This document shows positions 1 through 9,030 of a stretch of DNA of 64,000 nt, in pieces. The stretch spans positions 1 to 64,000 of the forward strand of contig NZ_JAABNO010000017.1 of the NCBI RefSeq assembly GCF_009928445.1. Reading direction: 5' to 3'. The position numbers were made by a program, and so were the translations under genes. The notes beneath the pieces were generated by a model. That model had not been told where the DNA came from. It saw only the letters and a program-made list of their open reading frames with translations, and made no database searches. Position 1 is the stretch's first letter. Each line of letters starts with the position of its first letter. This DNA is from Clostridium sp. C8-1-8. Lineage in GTDB: Bacteria; Bacillota; Clostridia; Clostridiales; Clostridiaceae.

Positions 1-227
1 TAATATCCTTCAAATTCACATCTCCAAACATAGTTTTTATTTATTATAAGTGAAATCTATGCTCGAATCATTGAATAATAGTTTCCAATAAAAGTATCAC
101 CGAAATTGCGAGAGAACCAGTTTTAAGTATAAATCAATATTATAACAGGTTCATTATATTTAGTTCATGTTTTTGTTGAGTTTTCTTAGGCCATTATAGG
201 ATACCAATATAAAGATTTTTAGACAAA

Positions 228-267
228 ATAAAACACCAGCTACTTTAATCAGCAGTTGGTGTTTTAC
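228..267 (-). terminator. Intrinsic terminator after the small-gene operon
   Basis: The arms AAAACACCA (230-238) and TGGTGTTTT (257-265) pair perfectly. On the minus strand the stem is followed by T residues. It lies directly after the stop codon of the 109-aa gene and probably ends the hsdRMS transcript. The remaining bases from 1 to about 227 show no gene I can support. Confidence 0.7.
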
Positions 268-597
268 TTAATCAATAAATAGCAAATTTAATTTAAGATA
301 TGATAATTTAATTTCCCCAGTTCTATTGGTAAAATCCAATTTATAACTGCTAACATAGTATTCTTTGATCATATCTTCTTTAATTTCATCACTTAAAATA
401 CTTTCTTTATCAGCTTTTAATACCTCTTCATATCTAAATTTTGAATTTCCATCTTTACATTTTAGCATAATATCGAGGTCAATATCATCAATTTTTATAT
501 TAACCTCTGATTCTTTCTTTAAAAGTTCTCTTTTACCATTTATTCTTTCTGATCTTTTTATCTCCTGAATAATAAACTTTATATCCCATTTAGCCAT
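268..597 (-). CDS. Hypothetical protein, 109 aa
   Basis: I do not recognise this protein. It is short, lysine- and glutamate-rich, predicted soluble, with no signal peptide or membrane segment and no motif I can name. A GAGGTG ribosome binding site precedes the ATG at good spacing. It is the last gene of the minus-strand series that starts with hsdR, only 16 bases after the 220-aa-class gene, and a terminator follows it. That placement suggests co-transcription with the restriction locus. A role in phage defence is inference from position only. Confidence 0.75.
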   Translation of the reverse strand: MAKWDIKFIIQEIKRSERINGKRELLKKESEVNIKIDDIDLDIMLKCKDGNSKFRYEEVLKADKESILSDEIKEDMIKEYYVSSYKLDFTNRTGEIKLSYLKLNLLFID

Positions 598-613
598 AAT
601 TTCACCTCACTTT

Positions 614-1255
614 TTATTTAAAAATCCCACTCATTAAACTATCTTCTGATTTTTTCTTACATTCATAATATCTTGAATCTGCTATTAGTTCATATGCTAC
701 CATTCTTTTATATTCACCATCAACTAATTCTAAATCTACAATATAGACTACTAAATTTTCTAATGATAAACTATCAATCAAATTGTGCAAACTATCAGTT
801 GACAAATTTATTATTATCTTCTTGTCTGGTAAATATATCCTAGAAAAAGCATCAACAACACTAAACCTATGTCCAATTAAAATATTTTTATCAGATTTTA
901 TCTTGTAAATTGAATTTTCTTTATCTAGTTCAACTATAAAATTCGGCTCTAATTTTTCTAAAATATAAATGATAGGACTTAATGTATAATCACTTTCACT
1001 ATGCCAATCCTTTAGCATTGACTTTATTTTTTTATGTGACATTACTTTCCAATCCTCAATTTCAGATAATTCTTCTCCAACATCTTCTGCCACTAAATAC
1101 TTTTTAATTTGAATAAATTTTTTATCAATTGAATTTATTAGTAGTGACCTTAATCTTTTGTCATAAGCAGAAGCTTTTGTACCGCTAAATAACTTCTCAT
1201 AATTAAAATCTTGCTCTAATTCTATTTTTTTAGAAAACACATCATCTATATTCAT
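614..1255 (-). CDS. Hypothetical protein, about 213 aa
   Basis: I do not recognise this protein. The frame opens further upstream at 1276, but that ATG lies inside the YdbC-like gene. The second ATG at 1255 (MNIDDVFSKK) sits just after that gene's stop and has a GGAG motif about nine bases upstream, so I chose it. The protein is predicted soluble, mixed charged and hydrophobic, with no signal peptide and no motif I can name. It lies between the broken YdbC-like gene and the 109-aa gene, all in one direction with short gaps, so it is probably a passenger gene of the type I restriction locus. Confidence 0.75.
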   Translation of the reverse strand: MNIDDVFSKKIELEQDFNYEKLFSGTKASAYDKRLRSLLINSIDKKFIQIKKYLVAEDVGEELSEIEDWKVMSHKKIKSMLKDWHSESDYTLSPIIYILEKLEPNFIVELDKENSIYKIKSDKNILIGHRFSVVDAFSRIYLPDKKIIINLSTDSLHNLIDSLSLENLVVYIVDLELVDGEYKRMVAYELIADSRYYECKKKSEDSLMSGIFK

Positions 1256-1259
1256 AAAA

Positions 1260-1481
1260 TTACAACTCCATCCCATTAAGTAAATCTCTAAGCTTCTTTA
1301 ATTCTTCAACCGATAAAGTTAGTCCTTTACCCATTTTCTTGTGTTCTGAATCCCAATCTCTTATGTCATATTTAGGTTCTTTATCATTCCATGAAATTAA
1401 ATTTAATTCTTTTTTCAAACCTTTTTAGGATTCAGAAAGAACTCCTGCAGTTTCTTTTATTTCATATTTAATATCTGCCAT
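1260..1481 (-). pseudogene. YdbC/PC4-like ssDNA-binding protein gene with in-frame stop
   Basis: Translation gives MADIKYEIKETAGVLSES, then a TAA at 1425-1427 (codon 19), then in the same frame KGLKKELNLISWNDKEPK and on through YDIRDWD and KMGKG to a stop at 1260. The layout matches the YdbC family (PC4/p15-like DNA-binding fold, usually about 70 residues), whose members carry KELNLISWN and YDIRDWD segments. No frameshift is needed; one base change (for example TCA to TAA) explains the lesion. A GGGG-rich ribosome binding site precedes the ATG, two bases after hsdS ends. It is a recent nonsense pseudogene, a sequencing error, or less likely a readthrough gene. Confidence 0.75.
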
Positions 1482-1483
1482 AG

Positions 1484-2821
1484 TTACCCCTCCCCATATT
1501 CAGATGATGTTTCAGCAACACGTTCTACATCAAAATATTTCTCTTTTGTATCATCTTCTGTTTTAAATATTACCTGTCCATTAAAAAGCATTGGAAGTAA
1601 CCAATCCCTTAATTTTGTAAGTTCTTGGTTCTGTATTTTTAAATTATTAATCTGTTCAAATAGATTTTTTGTTGTTTGTTCAAATTTTCTAATATAAGTA
1701 TCAGATATAATTAAAGGCATATTTCTTAAATGTCCTAATCCTATAAATTTCTGTATACTTCCTGATAACACATTAGACATATATACCTTCATATACCAAG
1801 ACTTTAAATACATATAAATATAATTTTTATATTCTTCTTTTTGAGAAGTTTTATATAATGCTACATTCTTTATAGCAAAATTTATGTCTTTTTCTTCAAC
1901 CTTATAAACTGTTCCAACAGTACCTATCATTGAAAACAAAATATCTCCTGTTTCAACTTTACTCCTTTTATTAACTGCTATATAATCATCCTCTGAAATT
2001 AAATTAGCATTTTCAAAATCTATTCCACATTCAAGTAGATGTTTAGATGTTATTAGTGGGAAACCTATCTCCTGTGCCTTTGGAGAATCATGCGTGCCAT
2101 CTTTAACAGGTATTATATTATCTATTTTATCTACTACCCAATTCACTGGTATATCTCTCTTTAATTCTTTATTCCATACCATTTTACCACCTGATGACTT
2201 ATATGGTTTCCCATTTTTATCTGGAAACTCAAATTGCAAAAACCAATAATTATATATTGTTTTTGTAAGGTATTCAAGTTGTTCAATTATCTTTTTATTA
2301 ATTTCTATTTTACTATCTAATGATGATAATATATTTGCTACTTTGTTTTGAGTAATTAAATTAGGCAATTCTATTTCTAATTCTTCCAAATCTCTCTGAT
2401 ACAAGTGATTTATCGTAGATCCTAATGCTTTATTCCTAAAAATAAAGTCCTTAAATATTTTACTTTTAAGAAAATGATATAAATAGTTGTTATTCAATAT
2501 TTCTTTACATGTGTTCCTTAATACAAATATTCCTGAGGCAACTGTACTTGGTTTTTCTAAATGCTTAACATATCCAATCTTACCCAAAGTTCCATCTTTG
2601 GAAATTAGAATATCATTCTCTTTAAGTTGAATTTCAGGAGATTCTTCATATCTTACTTTACTAATATATCCACAACTATTCCAATCAATAAAGTTATCTT
2701 CAAGAGAAGTTGCATTTATAATTCTATAATCACTATACTCTAAATACTCCTCTTTACTAAGACCTCTCCACCCAATTCTCCCCTTTAAATATAAATCGTT
2801 ACCTACGTTTATTTTATTCAT
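1484..2821 (-). CDS. hsdS: Type I restriction-modification specificity subunit HsdS
   Basis: HsdS sets the DNA target recognised by the HsdM and HsdR partners. The 445-aa protein has the two-repeat design: a first target recognition domain (about 1-160), a central conserved helical segment with IEINKKIIEQLEYL (about 175-200), a second recognition domain (about 225-370) starting near NWVVDKIDNIIPVKDGTHDS, and a final conserved helix with KLRDWLLPMLFNGQV. The length is usual for the family. The ATG overlaps the hsdM stop by eight bases, implying translational coupling. The recognition sequence cannot be read from the protein. It looks intact. Confidence 0.93.
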   Translation of the reverse strand: MNKINVGNDLYLKGRIGWRGLSKEEYLEYSDYRIINATSLEDNFIDWNSCGYISKVRYEESPEIQLKENDILISKDGTLGKIGYVKHLEKPSTVASGIFVLRNTCKEILNNNYLYHFLKSKIFKDFIFRNKALGSTINHLYQRDLEELEIELPNLITQNKVANILSSLDSKIEINKKIIEQLEYLTKTIYNYWFLQFEFPDKNGKPYKSSGGKMVWNKELKRDIPVNWVVDKIDNIIPVKDGTHDSPKAQEIGFPLITSKHLLECGIDFENANLISEDDYIAVNKRSKVETGDILFSMIGTVGTVYKVEEKDINFAIKNVALYKTSQKEEYKNYIYMYLKSWYMKVYMSNVLSGSIQKFIGLGHLRNMPLIISDTYIRKFEQTTKNLFEQINNLKIQNQELTKLRDWLLPMLFNGQVIFKTEDDTKEKYFDVERVAETSSEYGEG

Positions 2822-4487
2822 ATTTTAATTCCTCCAGTTGCTCTAAAATATCTTTTTCTAAAGCATTGGACTTAATAAAATATTCTTGCAGTCTATCTTT
2901 TATTTGAAATAATTTTTTTTCAAACTCTTCTTGTGTCATTTCTACAATATCTATCTTTACATCAAAATATTGTCCAGCTGAAAAACTATATTTTTTTTCT
3001 ACAATATCTTCATAACTTACAGCTACTGATAAATCTTCTACAATTTCCTTATTAATAAATGTATCAATAATTTTCTGTTCTTCATCATGAGAAAGTACAG
3101 TTCTTTGATTTTTACCGTCCTTTATTTTAGCACCAAATTTAGATGCATCCATAAGAACTATATCTCCATCTTTATTATCCTTGTCTAAAAATAATATAGA
3201 TACATTAGTTCCAGTATTGGCAAATATATTAGAAGGCATTGAAACTACACCTTTTAACATTTTCTCATCAATTAATTTCTGTCTTATTTTTTTCTCAATT
3301 CCTGACTGTGCTGTTATAAAACCTGTAGGAACTACTACTGCTGCCTTTCCATTTTCTTTTAATGAGAAAATAATATGTTGTAAAAACAATAAATATATTG
3401 CCATTGAGTCTTTCTTTTTTGCTGGTATTGTTGGAATTCCTGCAAAAAATCTTTTATTGTCATCTCTGTCTACAAAGTCCCCCCATTTGTTTTCAATTTG
3501 ATCTCTTGTTGTCGAGAAATCCATTTTAAAAGGTGGATTCGAAGTTATATAATCAAATTTTTTTAATCCACTTGTTGCATCATGCTCTATATTATAATGA
3601 GAAGGATTTAATAAAGTATCTCCTTGTACTAAATTCTGCAAACTCTCTGTCAATCCATTTAATAACATGTTTATTCTTAAAAACCTTGATGACTTTTGTG
3701 AGATATCTTGAGTATAAACTAATGCTCTATTAATTCCATCATCATCTCCAAGTTCATGAGCTAAGTGTAAGACAAGGGATCCAGAACCTGCTGATGGATC
3801 ATATATTTCAGCTGCTTGCACACTTTCAGTGCTTCCAACAAGAATTCTAGCAATTATTTTACTTACTGCTTGTGGTGTAAAGTATTCGGCATAAACTCCA
3901 CTAGCTACATTGTAATCTTTTATTAAATATTCAAAAATAGCTGAATAGAAGTCAAAATTATGAGCAAATGCTCCGCTGAAATCAAACTTTTCCTTTGATA
4001 TAATACTAAAAATTGCTTTTGCAAAATTATTTCTTGCAGATGATTCAACCACTTCTGTAATTGGTTCAAATAATGGCTTTTTTGTTCTATCAGCTGTTTC
4101 TAATGCAAATATCTCATTTTTTGCAGAATTTGAAATTCTAATTAAAGCATTATCAAATTCTTTATAAAAAGTTTCACTTGATACCTTATCCATTAATTTT
4201 GTTATTGTATCTTGATATTCAAAAGATACATCCTTTGAATGCATATCATAAAAAGCATCTAATTCATCATTTTCATTTTTAATAACTTCTTCTATTGTCA
4301 TTTCAAGTTCTTCTGCAAATTGTTGAAGGTTGTACATAAATTTATCATTTAGAAATTTATATAAAAATATTGATGTAATCACCTTTTCTTCTGATGCTTG
4401 ATTTCCTAGTCCATTAGTTGTACAAAGCCCTTTAAGCTCATCTATCATTTGTTTGATCTTATTTTCAATTTCATATATTGTTGTCAC
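2814..4487 (-). CDS. hsdM: Type I restriction-modification DNA methyltransferase HsdM
   Basis: HsdM is the N6-adenine methyltransferase of the complex and protects host DNA with HsdS. The 557-aa protein has an N-terminal helical HsdM domain (about 1-150), the AdoMet-binding motif DPSAGSGSLVLHLAH (about 230-245) and the catalytic NPPF motif in ITSNPPFKMDFS (about 320). The start is GTG, with an AGGAG motif about ten bases upstream. It follows hsdR by 16 bases and overlaps hsdS by eight. All catalytic motifs are present, so it should be active. Confidence 0.95.
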   Translation of the reverse strand: MTTIYEIENKIKQMIDELKGLCTTNGLGNQASEEKVITSIFLYKFLNDKFMYNLQQFAEELEMTIEEVIKNENDELDAFYDMHSKDVSFEYQDTITKLMDKVSSETFYKEFDNALIRISNSAKNEIFALETADRTKKPLFEPITEVVESSARNNFAKAIFSIISKEKFDFSGAFAHNFDFYSAIFEYLIKDYNVASGVYAEYFTPQAVSKIIARILVGSTESVQAAEIYDPSAGSGSLVLHLAHELGDDDGINRALVYTQDISQKSSRFLRINMLLNGLTESLQNLVQGDTLLNPSHYNIEHDATSGLKKFDYITSNPPFKMDFSTTRDQIENKWGDFVDRDDNKRFFAGIPTIPAKKKDSMAIYLLFLQHIIFSLKENGKAAVVVPTGFITAQSGIEKKIRQKLIDEKMLKGVVSMPSNIFANTGTNVSILFLDKDNKDGDIVLMDASKFGAKIKDGKNQRTVLSHDEEQKIIDTFINKEIVEDLSVAVSYEDIVEKKYSFSAGQYFDVKIDIVEMTQEEFEKKLFQIKDRLQEYFIKSNALEKDILEQLEELKYE

Positions 4488-4503
4488 TTATCAAATTCTC
4501 CTT

Positions 4504-7500
4504 CTACTTATAAATCTGAATATTTACATAGATATCTCCAATTAATTGTGAATACCATTCTTTTAAATTTAATTTTTTATATAGTTTTGATTTTAATAAT
4601 TCCTTTGTTGTTTTTTGTTGAACATTTGTTATAAAATTATTTCTTCCCTGTAAAATAACAGCATTCTTTTCCATTATATCTTTAAGATTATGATATACAC
4701 ATACAAGCACTGTTTCTATATCCTCCCTACAATAATCAGGATATAAATTACAATAATCATTATATGTTTTTACAAAGGCATAATTTCCTCCATAGATTGA
4801 TGCTAATCTTTCATTTTCCTTATTTATACGTTCGACTTCTTCTAACGCTTTTAATAATTCTTCATTTATCTTACTTAAATCATTTAAGTCAACTATTTCA
4901 AGCATATTAAATATCTTTTGCAAGTATTCATTTAACTTAACTATTCTTATATCTTCTTTATGTTTATTATCTTTGATTCCTCGTTGTATTTTTTTTATTT
5001 TATCTACTATATCTTCTGCTTCTTGAGTATTTTCATATTTACCCAAATCCATTATGCTTATCTTTACTTTTATAAATTGATAAATAATATCAACAACTTC
5101 TTTATTAGATAAAATATCTAATGTCTCTACTGCTCTATTTGTTAAATTTATAAAATCTATTCTATTTTGTACTACCTTTAAAAATTTCTTTATAAAATCT
5201 GTATCTATCTGTTTTGCATATTCTTCTGCTCTTGAAAGCAAAAACTCAGTATGACATTCTTTGATTTTACTTAATATTCTTCTTATTGTATATAATTTTT
5301 CTTTATTTAATTTTGTAAGTGTCCTCGCTATCTCTTCTAAATTTGATGTTTGTATTATTGTATCAAGTTCATTTTTTAATTGTTTATATTTAACATTTAT
5401 TGTTTCTTTATCAATCACTAATCCATCTAATAAAGTCTTTTCATCTGTCTCTTCATTTATTTCTTCTTCTAATTCTTTAAGATATTGCTTTATTGTTCTA
5501 TCATATTCTTCCTCAACATCTACAAAATCTACTATATAACCATATTTATAATGCTTCCCATTTTTATTTGTATAAGGTCTATTTACTCTTGATATTGTTT
5601 GAAGTAAAGTATGTTGCTTTGCATTTCGTAATAAGTACATTTTTTTCAAACGCTTAACATCATAGCCTGTTGTAAGCATTTGATGCACTACTAAAATATC
5701 AGGAACTAAAGTTTCTTTGAATGCAAGCTGAGTATCTTTATTCGCTTGTTTAGATATTTCATCATCAGTAATAACTAAACCTGTTGTTAATTCTTTAGAA
5801 TTGTTTTGAAACCACGCGTGCACTTTTTTAGCTTGTGGATTACTATTGCATACTATCATTCCACCTATAGTTTTATCATTGTTCCTATATCTGAAGTCTT
5901 TAAAATCATTTTGTATAAATTTACATAATGCAATTATGTATTCATCTGATTGATATACAGCTTCTTTATCGACCTCTGGATTTTCTAAATCTAAGTCCCT
6001 TTTTATTTCTGCCTTAGCTAAGGTGTCTATAGTTTCTTTCTTAATCCTTAATGTATATCCATCTGCTATACTTTTATCATAAAAATACTTATGTATGTAA
6101 TCTCCAAACTTTAAATTACTCCTCTCTTTTTTACCTAATAATGGAGTTCCTGTAAGAGCTATAAAGACTGCATCTCTATCTACTAACATTAAATTCTTGA
6201 AAAATTCTCCTGTTCTTGCATAAGATCTATGAGCTTCATCTACAAAAAATACCCTTTGAATTTTTGCATTATAATCATTCTTTGCAACAGGCATCTTATC
6301 AGTAAATTTATGAATATTTACTACTGTAAAATCTCCCCAAGATTTCATATCAGTATTTGTTGAAAGAATTTTATTTAATTCTGATGAAAAACCTTCTCTA
6401 TCTAAAACGTTAATTGCATTATAACCTCTTACTGTAAATTCACTACTTGCCTGAGTTAACAAATCCAACCTATCTACTACAAAGAAAAATCTTGTATTTA
6501 TACCTTTTTTAGAATAATAATCTCTTATAATTCTATTACTGAAGACTGCTAATGCTGTTTTTCCACTTCCTTGTGTATGCCAAATTATCCCTCCCTTTTC
6601 GCCTGCCTCTAATCTCTCTAATATTTTTTGAGTTGCAAAAAATTGTGGATATCTCATTATGTGTTTTTCTGGGACTTTTTCATCAACAAAAACTATTCCA
6701 TACTGTAAAAAGTACATTAGCCTTTTAGGTGTAAATACAGAAGTTATAAATCTATTACAAGGAGTTTCAGAACTTAGATTTGTTTGAAATTCTTCCTCAT
6801 CATATTCCGATTTACTATAACCATTATCATCTAAAATATATCTTATATAGTCTTCCTTTATTTCTTTTAATTCTATTATATCTTTTTCTTCTTCCCTAAA
6901 GAAACTAAAAGACGTCTTATAGCCATTAGGTGTAGTATAAAATGAACCTGCCTTCGGGTCTTCATCTGTATCATCTGTTTCATAGTCCATATTATTTGAA
7001 AATGCTGTAAACTGAATCATATTAAAATATTTTTTATGCTCTTCTTTTTCTAATCTATCATTTATCATTCTCTTAAATTCTTCTTGAATTCCTCCTTGGT
7101 TATCTGGAGGTTTAACCTCAAGAAAAGCTAATGGAATTCCATTTATAATAACATTTATATCAGGTCTAAATGATCCCTTGAGCTTTTTACCAAATGAAAG
7201 TTCATTTACTACTGCAAAATCATTATTTTTTATGTCTTCAAAATCTATTAATTTTACTTTATCTACTGGATTTATAATCCATTGGTAAAATTCTTTTCCT
7301 AAATCATTATTTTTAATTACCCTTAATATTTCTGATATTATTTCCTCCACTTCATCATCTGTAAATTTTCTTTTATTTATATTCTCTAAAGACGGTTTAA
7401 ATCTATTTTTAAAAATATTTGTATCAGAATCTATTATAGCATCTTTTTGTGATTGATAATTATATCCTACTCTTAGAAATTGTACCGTTGCAGGTATCTT

Positions 7501-7524
7501 GACTCTTGTATCTTCATTAAACAC
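4504..7524 (-). CDS. hsdR: Type I restriction endonuclease subunit HsdR
   Basis: HsdR is the ATP-driven translocase and nuclease of the complex. The 1006-aa protein has an N-terminal PD-(D/E)xK nuclease with RPDINVIINGIP...LEVK (about 120-140), then a superfamily 2 helicase motor: Walker A in HTQGSGKTAL (about 310-320), DEAH in FVDEAHRSYAR (about 430), TGTP motif III, and motif VI QTISRVNRPY (about 655). A helical C-terminal part likely contacts HsdM. The start is GTG with an AAGGGG motif upstream. It is the first gene of hsdR-hsdM-hsdS. The nuclease and ATPase residues are all there, so the system looks functional. Confidence 0.95.
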   Translation of the reverse strand: MFNEDTRVKIPATVQFLRVGYNYQSQKDAIIDSDTNIFKNRFKPSLENINKRKFTDDEVEEIISEILRVIKNNDLGKEFYQWIINPVDKVKLIDFEDIKNNDFAVVNELSFGKKLKGSFRPDINVIINGIPLAFLEVKPPDNQGGIQEEFKRMINDRLEKEEHKKYFNMIQFTAFSNNMDYETDDTDEDPKAGSFYTTPNGYKTSFSFFREEEKDIIELKEIKEDYIRYILDDNGYSKSEYDEEEFQTNLSSETPCNRFITSVFTPKRLMYFLQYGIVFVDEKVPEKHIMRYPQFFATQKILERLEAGEKGGIIWHTQGSGKTALAVFSNRIIRDYYSKKGINTRFFFVVDRLDLLTQASSEFTVRGYNAINVLDREGFSSELNKILSTNTDMKSWGDFTVVNIHKFTDKMPVAKNDYNAKIQRVFFVDEAHRSYARTGEFFKNLMLVDRDAVFIALTGTPLLGKKERSNLKFGDYIHKYFYDKSIADGYTLRIKKETIDTLAKAEIKRDLDLENPEVDKEAVYQSDEYIIALCKFIQNDFKDFRYRNNDKTIGGMIVCNSNPQAKKVHAWFQNNSKELTTGLVITDDEISKQANKDTQLAFKETLVPDILVVHQMLTTGYDVKRLKKMYLLRNAKQHTLLQTISRVNRPYTNKNGKHYKYGYIVDFVDVEEEYDRTIKQYLKELEEEINEETDEKTLLDGLVIDKETINVKYKQLKNELDTIIQTSNLEEIARTLTKLNKEKLYTIRRILSKIKECHTEFLLSRAEEYAKQIDTDFIKKFLKVVQNRIDFINLTNRAVETLDILSNKEVVDIIYQFIKVKISIMDLGKYENTQEAEDIVDKIKKIQRGIKDNKHKEDIRIVKLNEYLQKIFNMLEIVDLNDLSKINEELLKALEEVERINKENERLASIYGGNYAFVKTYNDYCNLYPDYCREDIETVLVCVYHNLKDIMEKNAVILQGRNNFITNVQQKTTKELLKSKLYKKLNLKEWYSQLIGDIYVNIQIYK

Positions 7525-7642
7525 CCTAATATTCCCCTTCCACTAAATAAATTTATGCATATTAAGTTAAATTACAACATAATTTTCCATAGTATCATTT
7601 TATTATTTATTGGAAATCTATTCAAGGCTTTTAATGGAATAA

Positions 7643-7676
7643 CAAAAAGCACCTATCATTTCTGATAAATGCCTTA
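7643..7676 (-). terminator. Intrinsic terminator after the 199-aa gene
   Basis: On the minus strand a 12-bp stem, including G-U pairs, closes a GAAA-type tetraloop (7663-7674 with 7647-7658) and is followed by TTTTTG. It sits ten bases after the stop of the 199-aa gene, so that gene is probably transcribed separately from hsdR. Confidence 0.65.
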
Positions 7677-7687
7677 ATCTTCTATAT

Positions 7688-8287
7688 TCATTTCTTTTTT
7701 TCTAAATAAGCTTTAAGTATTTCTTTTTCTTGATTACCCTTAAATGCAGGTGCAGGATTCCAAAATAGTGCTTTATAATCAGATGCATACTTTACCTCAG
7801 CATAATTAACCACATCATAATTACTTATCTCTTCATTGACAATATATTTTTCAATATTAATTTCAAACACACTAAATTCCTTGCACATTTCATAAATTTT
7901 TCTATACTTGACGCTTGTTCTATCCATATATGTGTTAAATTCAAATACACTCGTAAAAAATTCTGAATGCTTTTCGACAAGGTCAGATTTTGAAATCATT
8001 AGGTTCAAATCCCCTACTAATTCCTTTATAATATCCTCGCTACTTCCTACCTCCAAGCAAATCCATTCTTCATTATCAACACCTTCAATAATAGGTTTTC
8101 CAAATAATACCCATAAACCTTTGTTTAATTTGTTATTATTATAAGTATAGCATACATGCCTTTTCACCTGTGACATTACTTCTTTAATTTGCTCCCTTTT
8201 GAAACTACATATTTCTTGTATGTATTCAGCTTTTTTTACAGCATTCAAATCTAATTTAGTACACTTGTCGAATAATTGCTTGTCCAT
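7688..8287 (-). CDS. Hypothetical protein, 199 aa
   Basis: I do not recognise this protein. It is predicted soluble, with no signal peptide or membrane segment. It is charged at both ends and has aromatic patches such as NEEWICLEVGSSED in the middle, and it ends in a lysine-rich tail. A GAGGTG motif lies ten bases before the ATG. A terminator separates it from hsdR, so it has its own transcript, but it lies within the restriction locus on the same strand. A defence or regulatory role is only a guess from position. Confidence 0.7.
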   Translation of the reverse strand: MDKQLFDKCTKLDLNAVKKAEYIQEICSFKREQIKEVMSQVKRHVCYTYNNNKLNKGLWVLFGKPIIEGVDNEEWICLEVGSSEDIIKELVGDLNLMISKSDLVEKHSEFFTSVFEFNTYMDRTSVKYRKIYEMCKEFSVFEINIEKYIVNEEISNYDVVNYAEVKYASDYKALFWNPAPAFKGNQEKEILKAYLEKKK

Positions 8288-8890
8288 CTCACAAATTCAC
8301 CTCATAATATTTAGTTACGATTAGATTAAAGCAAATTATGATAATATGCAACAATTAAAACTTATCAAAGTCCTTTTGTGTAGCAAGAGTCGCATATTTC
8401 ACATAATCATTTCTGCATATTCATCAATTTAGCCTTAATACTATCGTTTCTATCGTTCCTTAATCCATTTATAATCGATATTTGGCACGGATGTTAGTTT
8501 GAAAGTTTATCAAAATTGGCAAAGTTTATGTGGTGTCTACAACTTTGTAGTCAAACCTTAATAGTTAGCGTTTTCTACCCCTCTCACCCCACATTTTTCC
8601 GTCAATTTCCGTCAACATTATTAGAATTTTCTCGCAAAAAACATGGTATTCAATACCGCTTTTTTCATCACACTTTATTCGCAAAACCATTAAACTTTGA
8701 CGAAATAGAACTAATGAATTTATCTCTTCCTTCTCCTTAATCGCTCTCCCTTAAATGCGAATATACCCGTCAATGGCGTAGCCGAAGCCACTCTTCCTAT
8801 CTCTCTAATATCTCCCTAAACCCTTGATATATCGCACATTAACTCTCTCCTTAGTCCCTTCTTACTTCTCCCTTAAATCTAATTCTCTGC
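8288..8890. other. Non-coding stretch with skewed composition
   Basis: No supportable gene lies here. The plus strand is pyrimidine-rich from about 8700 to 8885. Its minus strand carries several motifs of the form TTAAGGGAGA or CTAAGGAGA. The heptamer CCGTCAA recurs at 8599, 8609 and 8767. A short hairpin-like GGCGTAGCCGAAGCC lies near 8775. It may be the decayed edge of the restriction-locus insertion, but I see no integrase or attachment repeat to prove that. Confidence 0.4.
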
Positions 8891-8892
8891 AT

Positions 8893-8924
8893 GAAAAAAG
8901 AGCCGAGATTTTGCTCTCAGCTCT
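8893..8924 (-). terminator. Intrinsic terminator after rlmD
   Basis: On the minus strand AGAGCTGAGA (8924-8915) pairs with TCTCGGCTCT (8908-8899) around a GCAAAA loop, with one G-U pair, and is followed by TTTTTT. It lies about 105 bases after the methyltransferase stop codon. Confidence 0.8.
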
Positions 8925-9030
8925 GGGATTTTGTTTGAATTTTGGATTGGGTTGAATTCCGACCAGGATGGCGGTTTCGTCATAGTTTAGTGGAAATCGC
9001 CAGGGTTTGGTTGGAATCGGTTGGGGTTAG

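Noticed and set aside
8002..8017. GGTTCAAATCCCC, resembling a tRNA T-arm
   Set aside because: It lies inside the 199-aa gene and no acceptor or anticodon stems can be built around it.
1..8290. Prophage or integrative element carrying the restriction locus
   Set aside because: No integrase, recombinase, phage structural gene or tRNA attachment site is visible, though the left side is outside the window.
8516..8740. Plus-strand frame of 74 codons in the 8288-9030 gap
   Set aside because: No ribosome binding site, no family likeness, and odd composition; I treat the region as non-coding.
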